Positions 9,116 through 18,734 of a stretch of DNA of 64,000 nt are shown here, piece by piece; position 1 is the stretch's first letter, and every line of letters starts with the position of its first letter. This DNA is from DASRQK01 sp964436635 (GTDB taxonomy: Bacteria > Bacteroidota > Bacteroidia > Sphingobacteriales > Sphingobacteriaceae), in assembly GCA_964436635.1 (NCBI GenBank), contig CAYTDM010000009.1, positions 1 through 64,000 of the forward strand, in the 5' to 3' direction. Both the position numbers and the translations under genes were made by a program. The notes beneath the pieces were generated by a model. It was not told the origin of the DNA. It worked only from the letters and a program-made list of their open reading frames with translations, and did no database searches.

Positions 9116-9793
9116 TTAGCGAATTAAGATCGATAGAACGGTATCACCTGTAATTTCCGAATAGTCACGTATGTAGAAATCACATGGTGGCAATTCTTCC
9201 CGCGTATGTGAAGTCAACACGCCCACGACTTTAGAGCCTGCATTTAATGCTGCAGTAATTCCAGAAAAGGAGTCTTCAAAAACCAGGCATTTTTCCGGTG
9301 CAATTTCTAAATTTTTAGCCGATTTTAAATAAACTTCTGGATGTGGTTTGTGTTGGGTGACGTCTTCACTGGCTAACATGGACTTCATGTAAGTATGTAA
9401 AGAAAGTTTATCGGTGATGAGAGATAAATTTGCTCTGGGCGCGGAGGTCGCCACTCCACAGGAAAAACCGTTTTGAATAAGTTGTTTTAGAAAGGGCAGA
9501 TAACCCTCAATAGGGTTCACCTTTGACGCATAAATTTCTCTAAATAGCGCCTCTTTTTCGTCTTCTAATTGTTTTAATTCTTCCCCCTCGATTTTCCTTC
9601 CAAAGAAATGAGACATGATGTAGCTGTTATGCTTGCCGTACATATGCGTCGCAAAATCACGTTTATCAAAGTCTAAACCATGTTGAATGAAAAAGGCAGC
9701 AAATGCTTCCGAATGATACGGATTCGTGTCTACAATCACACCGTCCATATCAAATATTACTGCATAATCTGTTGTTAAAAAATTATTTTTCAA
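9116..9793 (-). CDS. HAD-superfamily hydrolase, beta-phosphoglucomutase-like
   Basis: Haloacid dehalogenase family phosphatase or phosphomutase. Motif I is FDMDGVIVDTNPYH with the two catalytic Asp residues, motif II is GVATSAPRANL, and motif III/IV is HKPHPEVYLKSAKNL followed by CLVFEDSFSGITAA. The cap is the helical PGMB type. A TTG start at 9793 is preferred because GGAGG lies 10 nt upstream, one of the few clear Shine-Dalgarno sites in this window; a longer frame would overlap the upstream HMA gene. The final gene of a likely minus-strand group with the HMA protein. The substrate, probably a small sugar phosphate, cannot be told from sequence. Confidence 0.88.
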   Translation of the reverse strand: MKNNFLTTDYAVIFDMDGVIVDTNPYHSEAFAAFFIQHGLDFDKRDFATHMYGKHNSYIMSHFFGRKIEGEELKQLEDEKEALFREIYASKVNPIEGYLPFLKQLIQNGFSCGVATSAPRANLSLITDKLSLHTYMKSMLASEDVTQHKPHPEVYLKSAKNLEIAPEKCLVFEDSFSGITAALNAGSKVVGVLTSHTREELPPCDFYIRDYSEITGDTVLSILIR

Positions 9794-9812
9794 CCTTTTT
9801 ATTCCTCCAAAT

Positions 9813-10028
9813 CTATAATTTTTCAATGTTAAATCCTGCCTTTTCCACGGCTAACATCACGTCTTCCTGCGGTACGCTGCTTTCATGAATCGTTAAGATT
9901 TTATCTGCTGTTTCAGTGTTTACTTCCCAATTTCCTTCTCCTACAAGTAAATTTAGCGCCGGGCTGACAGCTCGTACGCATCCACTACAATTAATGGTCG
10001 TTTTATAAGTTTGTTTCATTGTTGACAT
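9813..10028 (-). CDS. Heavy-metal-associated (HMA) domain protein, CopZ-like
   Basis: Single ferredoxin-like HMA domain of 71 residues. The metal-binding loop reads INCSGCVRAVSPAL with the CxxC pair at about residues 14 and 17, and the second half ends EKAGFNIEKL, as in copper chaperones and in the N-terminal domains of copper ATPases. The usual Met before the first Cys is Ile-Asn here. No copper ATPase is encoded next to it, so the partner is elsewhere. It precedes the HAD gene by 19 bp on the same strand. Confidence 0.8.
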   Translation of the reverse strand: MSTMKQTYKTTINCSGCVRAVSPALNLLVGEGNWEVNTETADKILTIHESSVPQEDVMLAVEKAGFNIEKL

Positions 10029-10113
10029 ACTATTTTAAATCCTAAACTAATTGCGTAAACAATTAAATTTTACGCTAACCAGTAATATACAAAAAAATAA
10101 TCAATTATTCAAA

Positions 10114-10857
10114 TTATAGGGCTTTTTTATAACTGCGTTCTCCGAGTGCCCAAATTGTTTTTGCTGGTGATTTCAATTTTAAGTTTGCCTGAACAGCATA
10201 TTTATTAATGTGTGCTACCACCTCCGCCACATCATCGGTAAATAATAATAAATCCATGTCTTCTGGACTGATTGTTTTTTCAGCTAACATGCGTTCTATA
10301 TGTTGCTGAATGTTTGTATGAAATTCTTTTCCCATGATGACGATTGGGAATTTCTCTATCTTTCCTGTTTGGATCAGGGTCAAAGTCTCAAAAAATTCAT
10401 CCAAGGTGCCAAAGCCTCCAGGCAACACGATAAATGCAAAGGAATATTTGCGTAAAAGTTCTTTGCGCACAAAAAAATAATCCAAATTCACAAAGCGATC
10501 TAAGTAGGGATTTTCTTTTTGCTCATGCGGCAAAACGATGTTACATCCTAAAGATAAAGCGCCCACATCTTTGGCTCCCCGATTGGCTGCCTCCATAATC
10601 CCAGGACCACCGCCGGTCATAATGGCAAAGCCTAATTCACCTATTCTTGCGGACACTTCTCGAGCTAATTTGTAATAGAGATGATCCTCATTAAAACGAG
10701 CAGAACCAAAAACAGTCACACAGGGACCTACGAAATGCAAGGCTCTTAAACCGTGCATGAATTGATGTAAGACGCCAAACACATATTTTAATTCCCTTAG
10801 TCTTGAACCAGGGCCCTCCATGAATTTCTTTTCTAAGCGATAAGTCCACTTTGCCAT
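10114..10857 (-). CDS. LOG family protein (TIGR00730 Rossmann fold nucleotide hydrolase)
   Basis: Member of the family once annotated as lysine decarboxylase and now known as LOG, nucleoside 5'-monophosphate phosphoribohydrolases. The diagnostic motifs GGGPGIMEAANRGA and LPGGFGTLDEFFE are both present, with VFGSARF at the start of the Rossmann fold near residue 52. The ATG at 10857 is chosen; an in-frame TTG three codons earlier would almost touch the stop of the upstream gene. The product sits 10 bp downstream of the ATP-cone nuclease gene, so the two are probably co-transcribed. That places two nucleotide-handling proteins side by side, though no shared role is shown. Confidence 0.88.
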   Translation of the reverse strand: MAKWTYRLEKKFMEGPGSRLRELKYVFGVLHQFMHGLRALHFVGPCVTVFGSARFNEDHLYYKLAREVSARIGELGFAIMTGGGPGIMEAANRGAKDVGALSLGCNIVLPHEQKENPYLDRFVNLDYFFVRKELLRKYSFAFIVLPGGFGTLDEFFETLTLIQTGKIEKFPIVIMGKEFHTNIQQHIERMLAEKTISPEDMDLLLFTDDVAEVVAHINKYAVQANLKLKSPAKTIWALGERSYKKAL

Positions 10858-10867
10858 TTTTATCAAT

Positions 10868-11698
10868 TTAATTTAATAATAAATTGTTCGCTTCTTCTAT
10901 TAAACGCTTTACTTTCGAAGGACTAAAGCCCAGCGCCTTCATATGTTCGGGCTGATCCAATAAATCCTTAACCAAAATGCATTTCGAGCTTAATAATTTG
11001 TTCTTTTCAAACTTTGTTAAATTTGTCAAACAGGTGATCGGGTATAATCCAGTGTCATCGACAATGAATTTAATGCTGTTATTCTCTGGATAATCCCAGG
11101 ATAATACCTGCAGCCCATAATACTTGCTGAAATTTTTTGCGTCCTGGGTAAGATAGACATTGGTTACTAACCAACCTTCCCGTACATACGCGGTTTTATT
11201 GAAATATTGAAATGTTTTGCCCTGCAAATCCTTAAATCTTGAAAGAATATACATGGGCGTAGTCACACTGATTTTCGTCTCGGTCGTGTTTCTAAACTTG
11301 CACTCAGCGATTAATAACGTGTCTTCTTTTAGTCCCAAAACATCGATTTCGTGATTCACTGCATAGCCGGCTAAGATTTCGCCGTTTAATACCTGATATC
11401 CGAGGTGTTCGAAAATTCTTCCAGCCCATTTTTCAAAGTAGAATCCATCAGGCCCTAAGTCCTTTATAGCACGTTTTAAACTGTACCGAGCTGCGAATGC
11501 ATTTGATTTCTTACGCAAAAAATTAAATGCCAGTTTATATAAGTCTTTGGTATGCATACCATCGTATAATTTTGGCTGAATTTTTTGAATAATTTCGGAT
11601 ACTTCATGGCTTGATGCACCGGATTTAGATAATGAAAAAATTAACTTTTCTAAATCAAATTCTTCTAAATCTCCTGAATATTTTCTAATCTTAATCAT
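10868..11698 (-). CDS. ATP-cone domain fused to a PD-(D/E)XK (Mrr-like) nuclease
   Basis: Residues 1-80 look like an ATP-cone, the nucleotide-sensing module of ribonucleotide reductase and NrdR: IKIRKYSGDLEEFDLEKL with the later RYSLKRAIKDLGPDG. Residues about 86-200 resemble an Mrr/RecB-type endonuclease: FEKWAGRIFEHLGYQV, then HEIDVLGL with D119 and IAECKF with E132 and K134, giving the D-x12-E-x-K core. The C terminus (about 235-276) is helical with GFSPSKVKRLIEEAN, like a small helix-hairpin-helix or SAP-type segment. There is no methyltransferase nearby, so it is not part of a normal restriction system. It is probably co-transcribed with the LOG gene. A nuclease gated by ATP or dATP is the inference; the target is unknown. 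Confidence 0.8.
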   Translation of the reverse strand: MIKIRKYSGDLEEFDLEKLIFSLSKSGASSHEVSEIIQKIQPKLYDGMHTKDLYKLAFNFLRKKSNAFAARYSLKRAIKDLGPDGFYFEKWAGRIFEHLGYQVLNGEILAGYAVNHEIDVLGLKEDTLLIAECKFRNTTETKISVTTPMYILSRFKDLQGKTFQYFNKTAYVREGWLVTNVYLTQDAKNFSKYYGLQVLSWDYPENNSIKFIVDDTGLYPITCLTNLTKFEKNKLLSSKCILVKDLLDQPEHMKALGFSPSKVKRLIEEANNLLLN

Positions 11699-11751
11699 TT
11701 ACTGCCCTGAGAATTAATTACTGGTTATCACATTATGGAGTGCCTAAAACG

Positions 11752-13512
11752 CTATAAGATTCGTGCGATTGGATACCGCATATAGGTTTTTTCTACATAT
11801 TTAGATTGGTTGTGTACCCATGTAAGTTGTGCTTGGGCATTGTTCTTCAATTGTTCGTCTTTTAGTTTTGCGGCTTCTAACGCGGCTTTCAACGCTGGGT
11901 TTTCCCTTAACATTTGCGCAGCCTCATCTTCAAAAATATACGCTGAAAAATGTTCTTTTTTGCTAAGCACCGAATCAAAGAAATTCCAATTAAAGAAGGA
12001 ATCGGGCGCTTGTGGCTCCAAGGTTTCGATGATGTAGCGATTCGCAGCTTGATTCATATGAATAAGATAATCTCCTTGGTAGAACTGGATAGTTTGCATT
12101 TCCTTTCGTACTTGTACTTGGCTATGGTTGTAGTGTCCTTCGTATGGAGCACGCGCAGTTTGATAGTCAGTAATGTAATACATTTCAACCTGCAGGGTCG
12201 TGTCGGATGCTAAGCGCTCCATTTCCACTCCATTTAGCTTTAATAAGTCAATGACCGCAGACCAAGCTTGAGGGATGAGGTAAGCCGCTGGTTTATCCAC
12301 GCTTTGACTCGTTTGATAACGATTGTAAAACTTGATTTCTTTTTTAAATGGCTGATTTCGATCATAGAACAAACGAGGCGCTCCACTTACTTCGCTCGGT
12401 TTCGTGCCCGATTCATAACCTAAAAAATCAATTATATCATATTTATTCGTGTCCAAGGAATAATTTAAGGCAAAGGTTTTTTGTGTTTTAACCGATTCAA
12501 TGGCTACCTTTTTTGCCTGGATCAACTCCTTGGCAAGGGTACTGTTGGACTCTATGAAATGCGTTAATAAGGCATAGGTAGACTTGACACGGTCCACATA
12601 AGGTTTTAACATATGCGTTTCTGGCATATAACCAATGGTGTGATGCATGGCCGTGTAGCCAGTAGAATACCGTGGTCCATCTAAAAAGGATACAATGCCA
12701 GATTCAGGCGTCCTTCCACGAAAACTTACATAGGGAATCATGGGATATTCACTTTTTTCCATTTTTGCATACAATTCCTGCGTTAATCGCTTCGCAATAG
12801 GAGATAGGGCAGGTGTTAACTTATCATTTTGTGTTTCTATCAAGGTCATCACATATTGATAATCCGCCCCATTACTGGTGTGTGTGTCCATAAAAACTGT
12901 CGGTTTCCAAGTGTGAAATATTTCTTGAAAACTGCGTGAATTTCTCGTGTCTGTTTTCACAAAATCTCGATTTAAATCAAAATTCCGAGCATTTCCACGG
13001 AAACCATAGGCGGCTGGACCTTCCTGATTCGCGCGAGATTGGCCACGTTGATGCATACCTCCAATATTATATACCGGTAGAATGCAGATAATCGTGTTGT
13101 CTGGAAGTGTATTCGATGTTAATAAGTTCCTCGCCAGCATCATGGAAGCATCGATGCCTTCGGGTTCTCCCGGATGAATGCCATTATTAATCAATAGGAC
13201 CAACTGATTTTGTGCATGAGCTACTGCTGGATCGAATGTTTTATTTTTAGACAGCACCAATAGATGCAGGGGCTTTCCAAAATCCGTTTCGCCATACGTG
13301 AATAATTTACAAGTCTCAAATTGATCGTCCAATGCTTGATAGAACGCAATGACCTCCTCGTAGGTCGCTGTCGTGTTTGAATCCAGTTCAAAACTGATTT
13401 TCATACTCGAAGCAGATTGATTTTTTTGAGAATAGGTCATTTGTATAAAGAAAAGGTTGGTTATTATTAAGAATGCAGTTCTAATATTTTTGCGAAGCAT
13501 ACGGAAATTCAT
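11752..13512 (-). CDS. Exported M14 family zinc carboxypeptidase
   Basis: Signal peptide LRKNIRTAFLIITNLFFIQM ends TYSQ, so the protein is secreted. The catalytic zinc motif NNGIHPGEPEGIDASMM gives the HxxE pair, and FMDTHTSNGADYQY supplies the likely third ligand His; NLNRDF-type Arg-Asn context is seen in NFDLNRDFVKTDTRNS. The protein is longer than the usual 300-400-residue catalytic domain, with about 250 C-terminal residues of unknown role. Several in-frame ATGs exist; 13512 is chosen because it leaves a clean signal peptide. On the plus strand the next gene is asnB, with 194 bp between. Substrate is probably peptides in the periplasm or outside. Confidence 0.85.
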   Translation of the reverse strand: MNFRMLRKNIRTAFLIITNLFFIQMTYSQKNQSASSMKISFELDSNTTATYEEVIAFYQALDDQFETCKLFTYGETDFGKPLHLLVLSKNKTFDPAVAHAQNQLVLLINNGIHPGEPEGIDASMMLARNLLTSNTLPDNTIICILPVYNIGGMHQRGQSRANQEGPAAYGFRGNARNFDLNRDFVKTDTRNSRSFQEIFHTWKPTVFMDTHTSNGADYQYVMTLIETQNDKLTPALSPIAKRLTQELYAKMEKSEYPMIPYVSFRGRTPESGIVSFLDGPRYSTGYTAMHHTIGYMPETHMLKPYVDRVKSTYALLTHFIESNSTLAKELIQAKKVAIESVKTQKTFALNYSLDTNKYDIIDFLGYESGTKPSEVSGAPRLFYDRNQPFKKEIKFYNRYQTSQSVDKPAAYLIPQAWSAVIDLLKLNGVEMERLASDTTLQVEMYYITDYQTARAPYEGHYNHSQVQVRKEMQTIQFYQGDYLIHMNQAANRYIIETLEPQAPDSFFNWNFFDSVLSKKEHFSAYIFEDEAAQMLRENPALKAALEAAKLKDEQLKNNAQAQLTWVHNQSKYVEKTYMRYPIARIL

Positions 13513-13730
13513 AAATGTCATCTTTGGAAAATCCAAATATAATTAAATTTCAATGGATTGCTGATTCTGTAACGTTATTTTAAAATGAATTCAATCATTT
13601 CGTCATTTTGTTATCAAAAATATATGTAAATTACTCAAAATTTATGAAAATGATTAAAAAAATTTAAATATGTTATGAATAATAAAAAATTATTCTTTCT
13701 TTTGTAATTATATTTTAAATAAATAATTCT

Positions 13731-15395
13731 ATGTGTGGAATAATTGGAGTATTTAATGTGCAGGGACGAAGTGAAGCATTGCGTCCTACTGTATTGAGCA
13801 TGTCAAAAAAAGTAAGGCACCGTGGACCAGATTGGTCTGGTATTTATTGTGGCCAAAACTCATTGTTAGCCCATGAGCGTTTAGCGATTGTAGACCCTAA
13901 ATCTGGGCAGCAACCGATCTTTGATAAGGATCAAACCATCGTGTTATCTATGAATGGTGAAATTTACAATCACCGCTCATTAAGAAATCTAACTCCAAAT
14001 TTCGAATTTCAAACTGAATTAGATAGCGAAATAATTTTAGCCTTATATAAAAAGGAGGGAGCTCAGTTTTTAGATCGTCTTAATGGAATTTTTGCCTTTG
14101 CTTTATACGATATCGAGCAAGATTGTTATTTAATCGCGCGGGATCATATCGGGATTATCCCCTTGTATATGGGGTGGGATTCGGAAGGGGCACTGTATGT
14201 AGCGTCTGAATTAAAAGCATTGGAAGGCATTTGTGAACGGATAGAAACGTTTCCTCCAGGACATTATTTGTATAGTAAAGAAGGCATGGAGCTCCAAGCT
14301 TGGTATCAACCAGATTGGAAGAGCTATGAATCAGTTAAAGACGTGGTTTCTGATATAGATCGCCTAAGAGAAGGGTTGGAAACTGCAGTACACAGACAGT
14401 TAATGTCGGATGTGCCTTATGGAGTATTGTTATCTGGGGGCTTGGATTCTTCTGTGATAGCTGCGATTACAAAACGTTTTGCTTCAAAAAGAATCGAGTC
14501 GGACGATCAAGATCAGGCCTGGTACCCTCAATTACATTCTTTTGCTGTAGGCCTTAAAGGTTCTCCAGATTTGGATGCTGCAAGAAAGGCCGCTGCACAT
14601 ATTGGAACGATTCATCACGAGGTGAATTTCACCATTCAAGAAGGATTGGATGCCATTCGGGATGTTATTTATCATCTTGAAACGTACGATGTGACCACTG
14701 TGCGTGCTTCTACGCCTATGTATTTGCTTGCTCGGGTGATCAAATCTATGGGGATTAAAATGGTGCTTTCGGGAGAGGGTTCGGATGAGCTGTTTGGAGG
14801 GTATTTGTATTTTCATAAGGCGCCAAACGCTAAAGAATTCCATGAAGAAACAGTTCGCAAATTAGACAAACTTCATTTGTACGATTGCCTGCGAGCAAAT
14901 AAGTCTTTAGCGGCATGGGGAGTAGAAGGGAGAGTGCCATTTCTCGATAAGGAATTTATGGACATTGCGATGCGCATCAACCCTGAAGATAAAATGATCA
15001 AAGACGGCAAGATGGAGAAGTGGATCGTTCGAAAAGCTTTCGAATCGTATTTACCGGCTGAAATCGCTTGGAGACAAAAGGAACAATTTTCGGATGGGGT
15101 TGGGTACAGCTGGATCGATACTTTGAAAGCACAAGCTGAAGAGAAAGTGTCCGATAAAGATTTTGCGCGAGCTGCAGAACGCTTCCCATTCAATACGCCG
15201 AAAAATAAAGAGGAATATTTATATAGGACGATTTTTGAAGAGCATTTTCCGTCAGAAACAGCTGCAAAGACGGTTCCTTCAGTGAAATCGGTCGCTTGCA
15301 GTACGCCAGAAGCTTTGGCTTGGGATGCGGCTTTTCAAAACATGAACGACCCTTCAGGTAGGGCTGTCTCATCCGTGCATTTAGAAGCTTATTAA
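13731..15395 (+). CDS. asnB: Asparagine synthase (glutamine-hydrolysing), type B
   Basis: Makes asparagine from aspartate, ATP and glutamine. The N-terminal glutaminase domain begins MCGIIGVF, with Cys2 as nucleophile, followed by RHRGPDWSG and LAHERLAIVD and EIYNHRSLR. The synthetase domain starts near residue 210 with the PP-loop YGVLLSGGLDSSVIAAI and continues with SGEGSDELFGGY and EGRVPFLDKEFM. Length 554 equals that of E. coli AsnB. It stands alone on the plus strand and converges with accD; a hairpin at 15410-15437 separates them. The 194 bp upstream is AT-rich, with a TTTG at 13701 that could be the -33 element, but no clear -7 box. Confidence 0.97.
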   Translation: MCGIIGVFNVQGRSEALRPTVLSMSKKVRHRGPDWSGIYCGQNSLLAHERLAIVDPKSGQQPIFDKDQTIVLSMNGEIYNHRSLRNLTPNFEFQTELDSEIILALYKKEGAQFLDRLNGIFAFALYDIEQDCYLIARDHIGIIPLYMGWDSEGALYVASELKALEGICERIETFPPGHYLYSKEGMELQAWYQPDWKSYESVKDVVSDIDRLREGLETAVHRQLMSDVPYGVLLSGGLDSSVIAAITKRFASKRIESDDQDQAWYPQLHSFAVGLKGSPDLDAARKAAAHIGTIHHEVNFTIQEGLDAIRDVIYHLETYDVTTVRASTPMYLLARVIKSMGIKMVLSGEGSDELFGGYLYFHKAPNAKEFHEETVRKLDKLHLYDCLRANKSLAAWGVEGRVPFLDKEFMDIAMRINPEDKMIKDGKMEKWIVRKAFESYLPAEIAWRQKEQFSDGVGYSWIDTLKAQAEEKVSDKDFARAAERFPFNTPKNKEEYLYRTIFEEHFPSETAAKTVPSVKSVACSTPEALAWDAAFQNMNDPSGRAVSSVHLEAY

Positions 15396-15409
15396 TGTGT
15401 AAAAAGTGT

Positions 15410-15437
15410 GCAGATACCCTTATGAAGGGTTATCTGC
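15410..15437. terminator. Terminator hairpin between asnB and accD
   Basis: GCAGATACCCTT at 15410-15421 pairs with AAGGGTTATCTGC at 15425-15437 with one bulge. It contains the last codons and stop of accD on the minus strand. Confidence 0.55.
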
Positions 15438-16274
15438 CACTAATTTTAAGAAGGTAGAAATCTTAGATTTTAGTTTTCTTCTGTCTACGATGAAATCTAA
15501 AAATCCGTGTTCCAATAAGAATTCAGAGGTTTGGAATCCCTTTGGTAAATCTTTTTTAATCGTTTCTTTAATTACACGCGGTCCCGCAAAACCAATTAAT
15601 GCGCCAGGCTCTGCAATATTAATATCTCCCAACATTGCGTAAGAAGCCGTAACTCCTCCAGTGGTAGGATCGGTTAATAAACAAATGTATGGCAACTGTG
15701 CTTTGCTTAATAAGGCTAATTTCGCAGAGGTTTTGGCCATTTGCATTAATGAAAAGGCTGCTTCCATCATTCTGGCACCGCCAGACTTTGAAATCAACAT
15801 AAATGGAAGCTTGTGCGCGATGCAATAATCGATGGATCTGGCAATTTTTTCCCCCACCACGGATCCCATAGATCCTCCGATGAATGTGAAATCCATACAC
15901 GCAATCACTAATTCTTGTCCATCTACTTTACCGTGTGCACAACGAATCGCGTCTTTAAGCCCTGTCTTTTCGTAACTCTCTTCAAGTCGTTCAGTATATT
16001 TTTTTGTGTCCGCAAAATTTAACGGATCGCCTGATGTGAGGTTTGGGAAAAGCTCTGTAAATTGATTTTCATCAAATAGAATTGAAAAATAGGCGGCAGA
16101 GCCAATTCGCAAATGGTAGCTGCAATAATGGCAAACATATTTGTTTTCATTTTGCTCTACATTTAGAAGCGGTTTTTTACAAGAAGGACATTTATTCCAT
16201 AGTCCGTCTGGTGCTTCTTTCTTGTTCGCTGTTGCCGTATTGATTCCGGCTTTATCTCTTTTGAACCAACTCAT
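15420..16274 (-). CDS. accD: Acetyl-CoA carboxylase, carboxyltransferase subunit beta
   Basis: With AccA (50471-51427 here) this forms the carboxyltransferase that makes malonyl-CoA for fatty-acid synthesis. The N-terminal zinc ribbon has four Cys: NKCPSCKKP and YVCHYCSYH at about residues 27-54. The crotonase-like core has FIGGSMGSVVGEKI, ISKSGGARMMEAAFSLMQMAK and LTDPTTGGVTASYAMLGD, all typical. Length 284 is normal. Its last codons lie inside the hairpin that separates it from asnB. It is divergent from the glutamine synthetase gene. Confidence 0.96.
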   Translation of the reverse strand: MSWFKRDKAGINTATANKKEAPDGLWNKCPSCKKPLLNVEQNENKYVCHYCSYHLRIGSAAYFSILFDENQFTELFPNLTSGDPLNFADTKKYTERLEESYEKTGLKDAIRCAHGKVDGQELVIACMDFTFIGGSMGSVVGEKIARSIDYCIAHKLPFMLISKSGGARMMEAAFSLMQMAKTSAKLALLSKAQLPYICLLTDPTTGGVTASYAMLGDINIAEPGALIGFAGPRVIKETIKKDLPKGFQTSEFLLEHGFLDFIVDRRKLKSKISTFLKLVADNPS

Positions 16275-16480
16275 GGAATTTTCTAAATCAAATAAGTCTG
16301 CAAATAAACAAAAAAATTAGATAAAAATGGATTAATACCTAAAATTGATTTCTTTGCTAAATCAGATTAGCAGATTAGGGTTAACGGTGAATTCACAGAA
16401 ATTTGGTGCTAAAATCTAAAAATGTTTGATAAAAATTAGTTTATTTTGAATATTTGACTAAAAAAATCTAAAAATTCTCC

Positions 16481-16508
16481 TTGTTTTTAATATAATTCTA
16501 TATTTTTG
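16481..16508 (+). promoter_or_regulatory. Promoter of the glutamine synthetase gene
   Basis: TTG at 16481-16483 and TATTTTTG at 16501-16508 fit the Bacteroidota -33/-7 pattern with a 17-bp gap. The -7 box overlaps the in-frame GTG at 16508, which shows that this GTG is not the start and that the ATG at 16529 is. Confidence 0.6.
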
Positions 16509-16528
16509 TGTCAAATAAAAATAAAAAT

Positions 16529-18718
16529 ATGTCAAATTTTAGGTTCAAACTTGTAGATGCAGCTATTTCCAGGGTAAATAGTGCGCCAAATTTTGCAGAA
16601 TTTGTGAAATACTCTTCAATTTACCAGAAAAATGTATTCACTTTAGGTAAGATGAAGGATTATCTTCCAAAATATGCTTACGAAAACCTACTTAGCAGCA
16701 TTGATCAGAACACAGCGATCGACTCTGAGTTAGCAGAGCATGTGTCACAAGCGATGAAGAGTTGGGCCATGAGCAATGGAGTTACGCATTACACACACTG
16801 GTTCCAACCGCTTACTGGTGCGACTGCAGAAAAACACGATGCATTTTTTGAACCTGGATCTGACGGTGTCGCTTTAGAAAAATTTACAGCCTCAGCGTTG
16901 GTTCAACAAGAACCCGATGCATCCAGCTTTCCAAATGGTGGAATTCGTAATACATTTGAAGCAAGAGGATATACTGGTTGGGATCCAAGTTCCCCTGCTT
17001 TTATCTATGAAACCGGCGGAAGCAAAACACTTTGCATTCCGACTGTGTTTATCTCGTATACTGGAGAAGCCTTAGATTATAAAGCGCCTTTATTAAAGTC
17101 TTTAAATATTCTTGATAAGGCCGCAGTAGAGGTAGCCCAATATTTTGATAAATCCATTACAAAAATCAATTCTTCTTTAGGAATCGAACAAGAGTACTTC
17201 TTAGTGGATTTAAGCTTATTTAATGCACGTCCAGACTTGCAATTGACTGGAAGAACTTTGTTTGGGCACATGTCCGCTAAAGGCCAACAATTAGAAGACC
17301 ATTACTTCGGCGCGATTCCAGAACGTGTATTAGCGTTCATGGTGGAATTGGAACAAGAAGCCTTGAAATTAGGGATTCCATTAAAAACCAGGCACAATGA
17401 AGTGGCGCCTTCCCAATTTGAATGCGCTCCTATGTTTGAAGAGATGAATTTGGCGATCGACCATAATCAATTGCTATTAAATCTTATGGATAAGGTGGCA
17501 TTAAGACACCATTTCAAAGTATTAATCCACGAAAAACCATATGCGGGCATTAATGGATCGGGAAAACACAATAATTGGTCCTTGATTACCAATACCGGTG
17601 TTAATTTATTGTCACCTGGAAAAACGCCTAAAAACAATTTAATGTTCTTAACGTTTTTTGTCAACACGATTAAAGCCGTTTATGAACATGCAGATTTATT
17701 AAGAGCTTCGATCGCGAGTGCGTCGAATGATCATCGCTTAGGGGCAAATGAAGCACCACCTGCTATTATTTCTATTTTCTTAGGCAGTCAATTAAATGCG
17801 GTGTTGGATGAGGTAGAAACAGCCAGAGTGGCTAAGAAAGTGAAAGAGGAAGCGATGTTATGGCATGGCATTCCAAAAATCCCTGAATTAACCTTAGATA
17901 ATACTGACCGAAATCGTACTTCACCATTTGCTTTCACTGGAAATAAATTTGAATTCCGCGCTGTGGGATCGTCTCAAAACAGTGCATCTCCAATGATTGT
18001 TTTGAATACGATCGTGGCAAATCAATTGATGGAATTTAAAGAGGAGGTGGAGCGCCAAATTAAAAAAGGTACGAAAAAGGATTTGGCACTCTTAAATGTA
18101 GTGAGAAAATACATCAAAGATTCCAAAGCGATTCGCTTCGAAGGCAATGGCTACAGTGCTGCTTGGGAAGAAGAAGCAGCTTCACGCGGACTTTCAAACA
18201 TTAAAACCACACCAAAAGCATTGGATGCCTACATGGCGGAGGCTTCCATCGAATTATTCGAACGTTGTGGAGTGTTTTCAAAACGTGAAAGCGAAGCAAG
18301 GCACGAAATCCTATTAGAAAGTTATTTCAAAAAGATTCAAATTGAAGCACGTGTGATCGGAGAGTTGGTAAACAGCATGTTAGCGCCAGCATCCATCGAT
18401 TATCAAAACATGTTAATTAAAAATGTGGCTGGATTGAAAGAGTTAGGATTGTCTAAAGAAAGCTACGCTGGTCAATTAAATTTGGTGGAAAGATTGTCTT
18501 CACACATTAATTTCATTTTATCAGGAGCTGAAGAGATGCGTCAAGCGCGCAAAAAAGCAAATGCATTAGAAAATATGCGTGACCGCGCGATCGCTTACGA
18601 TGAGACCGTGAAACCTTATTTTGATAAAATTCGGTACCACTTAAATAAATTGGAACAAATTGTAGAAGACTCAAAATGGCCATTGCCAAAATTAAGAGAA
18701 CTTTTATTCGTTAAATAA
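16529..18718 (+). CDS. glnN: Glutamine synthetase, type III
   Basis: GSIII makes glutamine from glutamate, ammonium and ATP, and is common in Bacteroidota and some cyanobacteria. With the ATG at 16529 the protein has 729 residues, the standard GSIII length. Visible motifs include FEPGSDGVALEKF, ETGGSKTLCIPTVFISYTGEALDYKAPLL, GIEQEYFLVD (metal-binding Glu), AGINGSGKHNNWSL and NKFEFRAVGSSQN (Arg and Glu at the active site). The long C-terminal helical part is GSIII-specific. The upstream promoter sits at 16481-16508. There is no GlnB or ammonium transporter beside it, so how nitrogen status is sensed is not shown here. Confidence 0.95.
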   Translation: MSNFRFKLVDAAISRVNSAPNFAEFVKYSSIYQKNVFTLGKMKDYLPKYAYENLLSSIDQNTAIDSELAEHVSQAMKSWAMSNGVTHYTHWFQPLTGATAEKHDAFFEPGSDGVALEKFTASALVQQEPDASSFPNGGIRNTFEARGYTGWDPSSPAFIYETGGSKTLCIPTVFISYTGEALDYKAPLLKSLNILDKAAVEVAQYFDKSITKINSSLGIEQEYFLVDLSLFNARPDLQLTGRTLFGHMSAKGQQLEDHYFGAIPERVLAFMVELEQEALKLGIPLKTRHNEVAPSQFECAPMFEEMNLAIDHNQLLLNLMDKVALRHHFKVLIHEKPYAGINGSGKHNNWSLITNTGVNLLSPGKTPKNNLMFLTFFVNTIKAVYEHADLLRASIASASNDHRLGANEAPPAIISIFLGSQLNAVLDEVETARVAKKVKEEAMLWHGIPKIPELTLDNTDRNRTSPFAFTGNKFEFRAVGSSQNSASPMIVLNTIVANQLMEFKEEVERQIKKGTKKDLALLNVVRKYIKDSKAIRFEGNGYSAAWEEEAASRGLSNIKTTPKALDAYMAEASIELFERCGVFSKRESEARHEILLESYFKKIQIEARVIGELVNSMLAPASIDYQNMLIKNVAGLKELGLSKESYAGQLNLVERLSSHINFILSGAEEMRQARKKANALENMRDRAIAYDETVKPYFDKIRYHLNKLEQIVEDSKWPLPKLRELLFVK

Positions 18719-18734
18719 TTTGGAAAATCATGCC

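Noticed and set aside
16508..16528. GTG at 16508 as start of glutamine synthetase III
   Set aside because: It lies in the -7 box TATTTTTG; the ATG at 16529 gives the usual family length of 729.
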